Source: Paralithodes platypus (taxonomy: Eukaryota > Arthropoda > Malacostraca > Decapoda > Lithodidae). From it: DNA of 64,000 bases. Position numbers and translations under genes: made by a program. Positions within the stretch are counted from its first letter, which is position 1; the number at the start of each line of letters is the position of its first letter. This document shows positions 40,657 to 49,948 of this stretch, piece after piece. The notes under the pieces are model-generated. The model made no database searches. It saw only the letters and a program-made list of their open reading frames with translations, and was not told the DNA's origin. The DNA lies in assembly GCA_032716605.1 (NCBI GenBank), contig CM064571.1:13485262-13549261 (forward strand), given 5' to 3'.

Positions 40657-43600
40657 TTAATAGAGCACGTCCTACAACCGCTCTGAGTCCTGACTTTACT
40701 ATGCCGACACACCGTTCCCACATGCCACCAAACCAAGGTGCCTTAACTGGAATGAACCTCCATTCGCACTTCTTCTCTCCCAAAAAAGTGATGATAGTAG
40801 GATCACTACTCATATCCTTTAGATATTTTGATGCTTGGACATAAGTGGGAGCATTGTCGCTAAGAATGAGTTGAGGGAATGAACGACGGGCACAAAACCG
40901 TCTAAACGCCAGCATAAATTCTTCGCTAGACATATTATCACATAGTTCTAGGTGTACCGCTCGAGACGTCGCACAGGTAAACAATAATATATAAACCTTC
41001 TCATGCTCCCTCGTCTTCAATGCCCCTGTGTAATCTAATCCTACCGCTTGGAAAGGTTCTACGTGCTTTACACGGCATTCAGGTAGAGGTGGAGCTGGTC
41101 CAGTTGCATATGGTTTACCCTTTAGTCTCTGGCATATTACACACTTTCTCACTACGCGTCGAGCTACTTGTCGAACTCTGGGTATCCACCATGTGAGACG
41201 TAAATTTGATATAATATGACATACCCCGTAGTGTTTTACTTCCCTATGTGCACGTATGATCAATAGATCAGTAACGTGATGTCTTGTTGGCATAAGTATA
41301 GGTCGGTTTGTGCCGTCTGGTACACCCGACCACTTCAGGCGACCCTCACACCTGATGGGGCCATTGTCTAGGTGCAACCTTAGTTGACGCACTATATTAG
41401 GCATTAGTGTCTTATTCGAGCCTTTCAAGGATTCTAATTCATTGGAAAAGGTTTCTACTTGAACCCATTTGATCAAAGTTACTTCAGCTGCTTTAAATTC
41501 ACGAGCATCAATGTTGTGACCCCTGTTGCAGAGTTGGCCCGTTACTTTAAGCTTAAGATTGGATACATATCGCAACACCCAAGCTACAACTCTGACTAGT
41601 TTATTATAGTCACCGAATCTTGCCCACTTTATGATAGGACCCGGTGGCTCATTTGGTTGGGCTGTAACTGCCACTTTTTCCAGTGGCAGAAGTCCCTCAC
41701 CAACAGCATGCCATATCGTCCATTCACTTTCATGGAGCAGCCACTTTGGACCATGCCACCACAATTCGGACTTCATTAACTGGCTAGCCGTTATACCCCT
41801 AGTTATGAGATCACTAGTGTTTTCCTTTGTATTTACATAATGATAAGCAACGTCTGGCAAAAGGGCTCTAATCTCATCTACCCTATTCCGCACATAAACT
41901 GGCAGAGACTTCTTGCTATGTATCCAGTTGAGTGCGACCTGACTATCGCACCATACGTGAACGATTTCAATATTTAATTCGCTCTCGTATGCTGCGCGTA
42001 CATGTTGCACCAGATGTGCTAATAGCAGCATGGCAGTCAATTCCATTTTAGGGATAGTTACCTTTTTAACCGGGGCTACTTTGGCCCGGGCTGTAACTAA
42101 ATGTGCCCCAAATGAAGTAACAACATATATGGCTACCCCGTATGCCGTGGCGCTAGCATCGCAAAACGTGTGTAACGTAACGTCACCGAACGCCGCCACT
42201 TTACGAGGTATAGGTTTAGTACATAGGATGGCATATTCATTCAACAACAATGTCCCTTGGTCATTCAGGTCCTCGGGCAAACTGTCATCCCATCCTATTT
42301 TACGTCTCCAAACTTCCTGCATTAGAATCCTAGCTCTTATGGTAACAGGTAATGCTAGACCCAAAGGATCAAAAAATTGCGCAACTTTGCTCAACAGACT
42401 TCTTTTTGTGTGCGCTCCTGTCTGCTGAGCAAAAGACCTTGTTTGAAAAGTTAGTATGTCATCTTTAGGTTGCCAGATCATCCCCAAATTTCTGGACTTT
42501 TCCTGGTTAAGAGATGCCGTACCATCCACCTGTATTAAACTCTGAAGATCTTCACTATTAGTAACCCACTCGCGGAGAAATAGATGTGCATCCGCAAACA
42601 ATCTGCGTGCTTGCCAGTATGCATACAACAAATCATCTTGACTATCGCTAGTACCCTGCAAATTGTCAATGTATAATCCGCAAGATAGTTTACTTGTGTC
42701 CTCATGAGTGTCAGCTAGATGTTTTCTGATTGTGGCATTTAACAAAAACTGCGAGCAAGTGGCCCCAAAGAGTACAACCCGAAAACGGTATATTATGATG
42801 GGACTTTCAGAGTCGCTAATGTCGCCGAACCAAAGAAAGCGGGTAACATCTCTATCTTCCTCCTTTAGCTTGACCATCAAGAATGCTTTCTCGATGTCAC
42901 TGGTATAGGCGTACTTTCCCAGCCTAAACCGCAATAGATGTTGGGACAGGTCCGACACCATGGACGGACCTGTCAACAGGCAGTCATTCAGACTGGGTTG
43001 TTGACCTTGGTGGGCAGAACAGTCATACACCACCCGTATTGGTGTGGTGACGCTGTCTTTCTTTACCCCATGATGGGCCAGATAGTGAACCCTACCCTTC
43101 TTACACGGTTCCTTGACATCGACTCTCTCAATAAAACCCCTATCCTCATAACTCCGAAATACATCGTCATACGCCTGGCGCGTGCTCGGTTCGTTAGACA
43201 ATTTCCGCTGCAATGCGCGCAAGCGACCTAATGCCAAACCATAGTTGGTAGGCAGGCTTATCTCACTGTTCTTCCAAGGTAAACTAACTTTATATTGCTT
43301 GTCTGAGGCACAGTAGCACACAGACTCGTCAAACCTTTGTAGCGCAACTTCCGAGTCATAATCAGTCTCCATAGGATTAATGCCTATGTGATCCAATCTC
43401 CACAGTCGTTCCAGGTCGAACTCGGCAGCCATCTTAGGGTCACTAGGTTGGGAATCGTCCCTTCCCAACTCCTCTGCCGCGGTTACATTGACTCTATATA
43501 TCGAGACCGTGTCGACCAGGACCTTTGACTGTGTAGTATGCACCTTTCCGCTCATGCAGTATCCAAATTTAGTGGGGATTAAAATTACACCACACATCTT

Positions 43601-45274
43601 TTTAAATCCAGGGTATACTACTTCATAATAATGATCCACACCAAGTAGAACATGCACCTCACTCTGATTTCCCATGGGATCTGACAAGTTAACCCCTTTG
43701 CTACGTAATGCGTGTTCCACCTTCTTCACACCTACAGATACATATTCTGGTAGGGTGTCTACTACGATACAAGTCATAAAGTACCGGTTTTTACGATAGA
43801 AATATGAAATCTCCGCTATCTCGTAGTCTTGTTTATCAGTAACCCCTGTGAAGCCCTGTAATCGAAGAGTCTCAGCCCCTACGATTCGGTGCTTCTGTCC
43901 CACTAGTACGGACCTCTTTATAAAGGAACGTTGAGACCCTTGATCTAGAAGTACCCGACAAACTTTGTTACTGTCATTACCTTCCATGGGAATCTGTATT
44001 GTGGGCAATATAGTGGTGTCTTGCGTGCTACCTAGTGCCACAGTTGTAGTACCCTCATTTTTGACGTCTTTGACTTTATCTGCTGTAGGACACAACTTAT
44101 CAAAGTGATGTCCTTTGCAGTGGCGACAGGGCCTTAAGTATGTAGCAGTACATTGTCCCTGCTTACCATGTTCTTTACTTAGACAACCTACACATAGCTT
44201 CAATCTTTTCGCCTGTGCTAGTTTTGTCTCATTTGTTGGGTATTTTACGCAGAAACTCCATTTATGTTTGTTGTTACATAGCTTACATAGAATCTGAGCA
44301 GGTTTCTTATACACACCCTCTTTCTTTACTTTAGTCCCCACTGTCATGCTTACTGTTCCCCTCTTCTCCACATTCTCACTCCCTCCCGACTCATACATTC
44401 TCCCTTTGTTCAACTGTAGATTATTGATCTCCTTACTGAACTGAGTTTTGAATTCCCCCAGCTCAAATGATCTTACCTTATCAAGTATTGCCATAGGAAG
44501 CTTCTGACGCAAGATAATGACTATCATTTCCTGCGTGGTAAGCCCTAGGGTATCTAGCGATCGAGTATGGCACTCCATATTTGCCCTGAAGTTTGTCAAC
44601 TCATCAACCTTATACTGTGGTTCTGCGAGCCCCAACAAGGCAACGACATGGGCCATCTTCAACTGCTCTCTATCCCCGTATGTGGACTCTAATAAGTGTA
44701 CCGCTTCAAGATAACTACCACCTACTACTGCAAAACCCTCTATTAAATGTAAGGCCTCTCCTTCCATTTGTCCCTTCAGATAGTGAAACTTGCGGACATT
44801 ATCCAAAGAGGATTCATGAACCGTAGATCGAAATACGTCCCAGAAAGCTAACCACTCGGTCAACTTGCCCCCAAATGTAGGAAGATTGAGCTTTGGGAGG
44901 TGTACAGTATGTTTTGGGTCAGCCCTTCTATGGGCCTCATTATCGCCTCCCTTCTTACTCGCGATTGCACGCTGTAATAGGTACTTCGCTCTAAAGACAG
45001 GTTCGTCATAGAGGGCGCGATTATCACACTCTGTAACAATCTCTTCCTCCTCTGTCATGGCAGCCACAATCACCTCACTCAGAGCCGTAATACGACCGTG
45101 GGTAACCTGGACGTTTTCTAATCTAGCCTCCAATTCCTCTAGTTCAGCAGTAGTGATGAAAGTGTTGACGTCCACTATTAGCCTATTTATTACTCCCCGA
45201 AGTCCCGCCCTTTGATTTTTAGGGGCTTTGTTCAGCACCCCACTAGACGGTGTCTCTTTACCGTTTTTATCCAT
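40646..45274 (-). CDS. gag-pol: BEL/Pao gag-pol polyprotein (interrupted at its 3' end)
   Basis: I place the start at the ATG at 45,274; the open frame extends 13 codons upstream only from a GTG. Gag (about 1-290) has LPKLNLPTFGGKLTEWLAFW (DUF1759-like). Three Cys/His knuckles follow from residue 330 (CKLCNNKHKWSFC, CVGCLSKEHGKQGQC, CRHCKGHHFDKLC). Protease has LLDQGSQRSF with Asp444, where most relatives have DSG or DTG. RT has RVVYDCSAHQ, YTSDIEKAFLMVKL and LYIDNLQGT (Asp870, Asn871), where YVDD is canonical. RNase H begins at FCDASAT (Asp1039). Integrase has Asp1414, Asp1473 and Glu1520 (WFGGMWERC). The frame ends at a stop inside the MITE and continues at 39,502-40,176. Confidence 0.93.
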   Translation of the reverse strand: MDKNGKETPSSGVLNKAPKNQRAGLRGVINRLIVDVNTFITTAELEELEARLENVQVTHGRITALSEVIVAAMTEEEEIVTECDNRALYDEPVFRAKYLLQRAIASKKGGDNEAHRRADPKHTVHLPKLNLPTFGGKLTEWLAFWDVFRSTVHESSLDNVRKFHYLKGQMEGEALHLIEGFAVVGGSYLEAVHLLESTYGDREQLKMAHVVALLGLAEPQYKVDELTNFRANMECHTRSLDTLGLTTQEMIVIILRQKLPMAILDKVRSFELGEFKTQFSKEINNLQLNKGRMYESGGSENVEKRGTVSMTVGTKVKKEGVYKKPAQILCKLCNNKHKWSFCVKYPTNETKLAQAKRLKLCVGCLSKEHGKQGQCTATYLRPCRHCKGHHFDKLCPTADKVKDVKNEGTTTVALGSTQDTTILPTIQIPMEGNDSNKVCRVLLDQGSQRSFIKRSVLVGQKHRIVGAETLRLQGFTGVTDKQDYEIAEISYFYRKNRYFMTCIVVDTLPEYVSVGVKKVEHALRSKGVNLSDPMGNQSEVHVLLGVDHYYEVVYPGFKKMCGVILIPTKFGYCMSGKVHTTQSKVLVDTVSIYRVNVTAAEELGRDDSQPSDPKMAAEFDLERLWRLDHIGINPMETDYDSEVALQRFDESVCYCASDKQYKVSLPWKNSEISLPTNYGLALGRLRALQRKLSNEPSTRQAYDDVFRSYEDRGFIERVDVKEPCKKGRVHYLAHHGVKKDSVTTPIRVVYDCSAHQGQQPSLNDCLLTGPSMVSDLSQHLLRFRLGKYAYTSDIEKAFLMVKLKEEDRDVTRFLWFGDISDSESPIIIYRFRVVLFGATCSQFLLNATIRKHLADTHEDTSKLSCGLYIDNLQGTSDSQDDLLYAYWQARRLFADAHLFLREWVTNSEDLQSLIQVDGTASLNQEKSRNLGMIWQPKDDILTFQTRSFAQQTGAHTKRSLLSKVAQFFDPLGLALPVTIRARILMQEVWRRKIGWDDSLPEDLNDQGTLLLNEYAILCTKPIPRKVAAFGDVTLHTFCDASATAYGVAIYVVTSFGAHLVTARAKVAPVKKVTIPKMELTAMLLLAHLVQHVRAAYESELNIEIVHVWCDSQVALNWIHSKKSLPVYVRNRVDEIRALLPDVAYHYVNTKENTSDLITRGITASQLMKSELWWHGPKWLLHESEWTIWHAVGEGLLPLEKVAVTAQPNEPPGPIIKWARFGDYNKLVRVVAWVLRYVSNLKLKVTGQLCNRGHNIDAREFKAAEVTLIKWVQVETFSNELESLKGSNKTLMPNIVRQLRLHLDNGPIRCEGRLKWSGVPDGTNRPILMPTRHHVTDLLIIRAHREVKHYGVCHIISNLRLTWWIPRVRQVARRVVRKCVICQRLKGKPYATGPAPPLPECRVKHVEPFQAVGLDYTGALKTREHEKVYILLFTCATSRAVHLELCDNMSSEEFMLAFRRFCARRSFPQLILSDNAPTYVQASKYLKDMSSDPTIITFLGEKKCEWRFIPVKAPWFGGMWERCVGIVKSGLRAVVGRALLTLI

Positions 45275-45479
45275 TTTGCTTGCGAGCCTATAGGCTATGT
45301 ATCTAAATATCACGTTACAAAAACAACGGCCAAATAATAGGCTACTTAAGAGACGCCAACCGGCGGACTTCTATGTTATGGAGAAAAAATAGTACACTAT
45401 ATAGCAATACCTACTAATGGATCATATTGAACAAGAAAAAATGTTAGGTCAGGTCATATGTCACAGGAAGAAAAGAAAA

Positions 45480-46181
45480 TTATTGGGGAAAGACGATGGG
45501 TGGGAAGCAGGACTTAGGCAGGCGCAATGACACAACCCCGGCGTCCCTCTCTAGCCAACGCTTCGTTAGCCCTACAATTTTGTTATATAGGACTTGATTG
45601 GTGTCTAAGTTGAGGTGGACACCATCCTGGTCGAGGTCTCGGATGCTGAGTGTGATGGAAACAAAGCGGTGCTTCGTTTCTATTAACCGACACCTCAGGG
45701 CGCGGTTAACAGAATTTTTTATAGCCTGAAATTCCGCCGCTGAGAACCCTCGGACTTTCGTCCGGCTCTCAATTGCCACGATCTTGCAGCTTCCTCCGGA
45801 CTCACGCTCCAGATCCAGCGCCACCTCTTTAATTGCGTCAGCTAACTCGCGGGGTACTGTAACGGGGCGTATATCATTGCCGCCTATAAACAAAAAGATC
45901 ATATGCGGCCTAAACCGTACCACTTGCCCCCACTGGGGGGAGGCTTTCAGGGTGTCAACGGTTGCTCCCGGTACCCCGAAGTAGGTCAGCCGGAAAGTTC
46001 TTTCCCCCTCTGACGCCCGATACGACTCAGTACCTCCGTCAGCTGCCCTTAGCCTAGTGGCACAAGAATGTCCTACTATGGCTATTCGCTGAGGTACCGG
46101 CGCCTGAGGTACAGGAAGATAGCCAAGCCCTACCCCTCCGGGGTCCTTGCTCCTGCATCCCTGGGCTAATCCCTTGCTCAT
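45480..46181 (-). CDS. SGNH/GDSL-type hydrolase-like ORF inside BEL/Pao
   Basis: The 233-residue frame starts at a true ATG 30 bp downstream of the primer-binding site, and ends 205 bp before the gag ATG. It shows SGNH blocks in order: RIAIVGHSCATRL with candidate nucleophile Ser39; YFGVPGATV (Gly69-Gly72); FLFIGGNDI with Asn102; and DLDQDGVHLN with Asp186 and His189. Spacing fits a compact SGNH domain of about 170 residues. Block I has GHS where GDS is canonical. The N-terminus is Gly/Pro-rich without a signal peptide, so the product is likely cytosolic. Esterase-like domains are known in ORF1 of some CR1/L2 LINEs and in Ngaro/DIRS elements; I do not know of one as standard in BEL/Pao. Function is unknown; deacylation of a lipid or glycan is only a guess. 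Confidence 0.75.
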   Translation of the reverse strand: MSKGLAQGCRSKDPGGVGLGYLPVPQAPVPQRIAIVGHSCATRLRAADGGTESYRASEGERTFRLTYFGVPGATVDTLKASPQWGQVVRFRPHMIFLFIGGNDIRPVTVPRELADAIKEVALDLERESGGSCKIVAIESRTKVRGFSAAEFQAIKNSVNRALRCRLIETKHRFVSITLSIRDLDQDGVHLNLDTNQVLYNKIVGLTKRWLERDAGVVSLRLPKSCFPPIVFPQ

Positions 46182-46192
46182 TGCCTAAGATC

Positions 46193-46201
46193 CCTTACTG
46201 G
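46193..46201 (-). promoter_or_regulatory. candidate splice donor in the BEL/Pao leader
   Basis: On the minus strand CCA|GTAAGGG lies between the primer-binding site and the SGNH ATG. If used, splicing to an acceptor upstream of 45,274 would remove the SGNH ORF and place the gag-pol ATG first. No strong acceptor is obvious; CCTATAG near 45,291 is one weak candidate. Confidence 0.3.
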
Positions 46202-46210
46202 TAGCTAGTT

Positions 46211-46228
46211 CCCGGGTCTGGGCACCAA
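46211..46228 (-). promoter_or_regulatory. primer-binding site of the BEL/Pao element
   Basis: On the minus strand TTGGTGCCCAGACCCGGG begins immediately after the 5' LTR end CCACA. A TGG start pairs with the CCA end of a primer tRNA. I did not assign the tRNA species. Confidence 0.8.
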
Positions 46229-47017
46229 TGTGGTAAACTATCAATGGAAGTTAAATATTACTAAGCTATAATGAATCAAATAAAATCAATCTAAATGAAT
46301 ACTCTATATCTAAATTGAATTCAATCTGAAACAAGCTAATTTATATCCAAAGGTCTCACATAATAAATGTATATAATTATAGGGTAAGGTTATAAGGGTT
46401 AATATTAGCCAGGAATTAACTCACCAATAGTTCCACGTGGCAATGAGGCAAGGGAGAACGTTTTACCCAATATGGCGGTGGACAATGGGGAACGAGACTT
46501 CGGTCCCAAGACACGAGTCAAGTTAAAGAAAGAATAAATGATTACATGGGAATGGACATGAATAATATGCTTATCTATCAGTCAGTCATGATGTCGATGA
46601 GAGCGTCGTGATGGTGTAGTTGTGTGTATTGCTGTATGTGTATTGTGATTAGAGGCACAAAAGCACGATCAACTGAGGGCGGAAAATTAGATGTTAACTG
46701 GTTGGTGTTCGTGAAGGCTCTGGCGTACCTCAAAAGCACACCTTGCTGCCTTGGCAAACCGCCAGGAGCCCAAATTATCGTACCGCATTTAGGTTGCTCT
46801 ATACGATAAATTATATTAATATATACGATAAATTCATATATACTACATAAGACCATGGCAATATTGCTTAATAGCATATTAGGCCTTTTATAACTTAACT
46901 TATTTACAATCTTATAATATTCGATCTACTCATCCTACGTCGTGCTGTAGGAGAGATCGTGACGTCACAGACATACAAGATCACAAAAGAGACATATTCT
47001 ATCGTATTTATACGATA
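46229..47017 (-). repeat. BEL/Pao 5' LTR
   Basis: 789 bp, direct repeat of 38,673-39,464. On the minus strand it ends in TTTACCACA next to the primer-binding site. The outer end reads TATCG where the 3' LTR has TGTATCG, so the terminal TG seems lost or mutated. Flanked outside by TAGTG (47,018-47,022). Confidence 0.97.
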
Positions 47018-47089
47018 TAGTGTTTGGAAATAATTACAACCCTCGGCGAAACCGTTTTCCCCATTATACAACGATCTTAAGACACGCCG

Positions 47090-47640
47090 CCCGATAGTGG
47101 GGAGGGCTATGAAGTACAGGGAAAATGAGGGGTTAAATGCGTAAAACGGCGATTAAAACGTATTTTAGCAAAACCTGGCTCGGGTATTAAGGTATTTCTA
47201 AGGCCTAAAACCTAATATTTCGAAAACCCGAGCCAAGTTTTGGCCAAAACTGGCTCGGATTTTGAGAGTTTGTAGACAACAAAATGACAGTAACCTCATT
47301 TAGAAATTTGGCTCAGGTTTCCCGAAATTGCAAAGCCATAAAACCCGAATTTTGGAAAACCCGAGCCAAGTTTTGGCAAAACTTGGCTCGGATTTTGGGA
47401 ATTTTAAGAGTAAACAAATTACAGTAACCTAATTTAGAATTTTGGCTCATGTTTCCCTAAATTGCAAACCCCAAAAAGCATAATTTTGGAAAACCCGAGC
47501 CAATTTTTGGCAAAACTTGGATCGTATTTTGAGAATCTAAAAAGACTAACTAAATGTCGGAAATCGGCTCATGATTTCCCTAATTGCAAAGCCATATGAC
47601 CAAATTTATCGAAAACTTAGCACTTATTTAAATCATAAAT
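47090..47640. repeat. diverged CGAGCCAA hairpin repeats
   Basis: About four units of roughly 110 bp, each with CCCGAGCCAAGTTTTGGC followed by AAACTTGGCTCGG, so each unit can fold on itself. They are related to the 74-bp hairpin units at 49.7 and 53.4 kb and to the single unit near 55,370-55,440. Non-coding. Confidence 0.75.
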
Positions 47641-48202
47641 ATCCAGTAACATAGACCTAGTACATTGGATACAAGCCTAATCCACACCTAACAACTACAA
47701 TGGATAATTATCCCGAATAGACTCGCAGCGTTATTATACATAATTTATTAGGGAAAGTGAAGCTCTATGGAATCCTTATAATATACTCACATAGATTCCG
47801 TTGTGGTAGAATAGTTTTGATAAGTTTTGTAACTCTCGATTATGTCGATAAAAATAGTCCCGCGCGTAAACAAACTCTTCTTCTTCACTCCCGCAATCTT
47901 GAGAGCTCCGCTACGGACGTGTTCGCAATGGAGTACACTCGCTACGGTAAAGTGTTATGTTCTACAAAGATGTTACTGTATGTCTAATATAAACATTTGC
48001 AACATTACATTGTGCTTGTATTTATGTTTCATAGTTTTCCCGGTATTTGTTTAATCCTTTCTGGCATTTTTCTTTCCCATTTCCCTTGTAGTTTTAGTAT
48101 TATTACATAGAATTGCTCTTGCGCACGAATCGGCGCATATTGTTGCCATTCCTTCTCTCAGCTGACAGAAACGTCAAACAGCCCGGCAGATTTGTAACTG
48201 TC

Positions 48203-48394
48203 ATGGCCGCTTGTGCAGGTTGTAGTCTCTCCTGTCAGAAATTGGGGGACATTTTGCGAACAAAGGAAGCTACATGGGCTTTTCTTGTTCAGCATAAGTT
48301 AGTCTTGGCAACTGGTAAGTGTAGTACATGTGGCAGTGAATTGCAAGTGAGTGAAAATAGACAAGAAAAGAAGTTTACATGTGCTAAGGCAGCC
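48203..48394 (+). pseudogene. Merlin/IS1595-like transposase N-terminus (unit A)
   Basis: From the ATG at 48,203: MAACAGCSLSCQKLGDILRT, then KEATWAFLVQHKLVLATGKC and STCGSELQVSENRQEKKFTC. A helical lead-in followed by a two-CxxC zinc-ribbon-like segment is typical of the N-terminus of Merlin/IS1595-type (ISXO2-like) transposases. The frame then runs straight into a Jockey LINE C-terminus, giving a chimeric 265-residue ORF (48,113-48,910). The transposase seems to resume at 49,030. Family assignment is by eye. Confidence 0.5.
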
Positions 48395-49017
48395 TCCCAG
48401 AAGCTGGGTGTGCTCAACCGCCTTAGGGGGTTCTTTTCCCCTGCACAGCTTCTTGCTCTGTACAGGGGCATAGTGCGCCCTTGTATTGAGTATTGTTCAC
48501 ATGTGTGGGGAGGTTCCTCTCACACCGCTCTCCTAGACAAAGTTGAAAGGAAGGCCTTTCGTATCATTAACTCCCGTCCACTCACCAACTCTCTGCAATC
48601 TCTCTCTCTCCGCCGCAATGTTGCATCTCTCTCGCTATTCTATCGCTACTATAATAATCAGTGTTCCTCAGAGCTATCCCAGTGCATACCACCTCCTTTA
48701 CGTAGGGCACGTGGTACCCGTCTTGCAACTCAATCCCACCCCTACTCTGTGCAACTCTCCAACCCAAGAGTGAAACGTTACTCTCAAACTTTCTTCTACT
48801 CAACAGCTGAGCTCTGGAACTCTCTCCCAGAATCAGTCTTTCCCTCTTCCTATGACTTAAATTGCTTCAAACTCCGTGTGTCCAGGCATTTTGGCTCGAA
48901 CGTCCCTTGATTTTGGCCCTGTCACTCTTTCAACTATGGGGGAGGCACTCGCTATAGGCAGTTATGCCTTTTACCTCCCTCAATCACATAGAAAAAAAAA
49001 AAAAAAAAAAAAAAAAA
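48395..49017 (+). mobile_element. Jockey-like LINE 3' end with poly-A (unit A)
   Basis: The C-terminal end of a LINE RT protein: GFFSPAQLLALYRGIVRPCI, EYCSHVWGGSSHTALLDKVE, SLSLRRNVASLSLFYRYYNN, FFYSTAELWNSLPESVFP. Stop at 48,908-48,910. A short 3' UTR (GGGGGAGGCACTCGCTATAG) and a poly-A of about 26 bases (48,991-49,016) follow. It is 5'-truncated. The same 3' end occurs at 51,897 and 60,196. The 63,393-64,000 RT segment looks like the upstream part of the same family. Confidence 0.85.
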
Positions 49018-49029
49018 CAGAATAAAGAA

Positions 49030-49227
49030 TACGTTCACCATGCACTCAGGAAATCACGATGTAGGTATAATGTTAGTGCTGTGAAAGACACATTCTTTGA
49101 AAATGCCCACATCCCCATTCCCAAAGTCCTCAATATTGTGTATTGGTTCTGCATAAACAAATTACCTTATCAAGATGTAGTCCTTCAGTGCGATGTTGGC
49201 CTCAGTACGATAGTTGACTGGTATTAA
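49030..49227 (+). pseudogene. Merlin/IS1595-like transposase, downstream piece (unit A)
   Basis: About 65 residues: HALRKSRCRYNVSAVKDTFF, ENAHIPIPKVLNIVYWFCIN, VVLQCDVGLSTIVDWY. The RCRYNVS..DTFFE..H.P..K.L pattern followed by a short helix-turn-helix-like segment resembles the Merlin/IS1595 region between zinc ribbon and catalytic domain. A stop follows at DWY, and no DDE catalytic region is seen, so the gene is dead or its remaining exons are lost. Confidence 0.5.
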
Positions 49228-49261
49228 TACACTAAAAATCTGTCTAAAGATGTCAAATAGC

Positions 49262-49570
49262 GGGGGTGTGGGGGCGGCAGCCCCCACTCATAATACTAGG
49301 TTAGGTTAGGTAAGGTTGTTAGGTTAGGCTAATGTCCTTTCAAAGGGGTATAGGCACCCATAATACTAGGTTAGGTTTGGTATGGTTGTTAGGTTAGGCT
49401 AATGTCCTTTCAATAGGCTATAGGCACCCATAATACTAGGTTAGGTTAGGTAAGGTTGTTAGGTTAGGCTAGTGTCCTTTCAAAGGGGTATAGGCACCCA
49501 CAATACTAGGTTAGGTTAGGTAAGGTTGTTAGGTTAGGCTAATGTCTTTTCAAAGGGGTATACGATAGTA
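49262..49570. repeat. TTAGG-containing 70-bp minisatellite (unit A, about 4 copies)
   Basis: The unit is TACTAGGTTAGGTTAGGTAA, GGTTGTTAGGTTAGGCTAAT, GTCCTTTCAAAGGGGTATAG and GCACCCATAA. Each holds several TTAGG pentamers. It is preceded by GGGGGTGTGGGGGCGGCAG. Unit B has about eight copies. Confidence 0.93.
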
Positions 49571-49675
49571 AACACTAGGATAGCCTATACCTGGTCAGAG
49601 GGAAGAAGAGTCCTGGTGTAATCTCCTTGAATGTTACCATAAAAAGTAACCCTTTGTGTCTCTGATATTAATGCA

Positions 49676-49948
49676 AAATCCGAGCCAACTTTGGACAAAA
49701 CTTGGCTCGGATTTTTAGGAAATGCTCTTTTGAGTCTCTGAAATTATGGACACTCCGAGCCAACTTTCGACAAAAGTTGGCTTGGATTTTTAGAAAATGC
49801 TCTTTTGAGTGTCTGAAATTATGCAAAATCCGAGCCAACTTTCGACAAAACTTGGCTCGGATTTTTAGAAAATGCTCTTTTGAGTCTCTGAAATTATTGA
49901 AAATCCGAGCCAAGTTTCGACAAAACTTGGCTCGGATTTCGGAAAAGT
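49676..49948. repeat. 74-bp hairpin minisatellite (unit A, 4 copies)
   Basis: Each unit has AATCCGAGCCAACTTTCGAC followed by AAAACTTGGCTCGGATTTTT, a 15-bp stem with a short loop, then an AATGCTCTTTTGAGTCTCTG spacer. ORFs on both strands over it are artefacts. Confidence 0.93.

Larger units (their letters stand above)
38668..47022 (-). mobile_element. complete BEL/Pao LTR retrotransposon with extra SGNH ORF
   Basis: Direct TAGTG duplications at 38,668-38,672 and 47,018-47,022 bound the element. Order on the minus strand is 5' LTR, primer-binding site, SGNH-like ORF, gag-pro-RT-RNase H-integrase ORF, polypurine tract, 3' LTR. The only large disruption is a 480-bp MITE in the integrase region. 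The LTRs differ by only a few substitutions and small indels, so insertion is recent. A 5-bp duplication and this domain order are typical of BEL/Pao. Confidence 0.95.
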
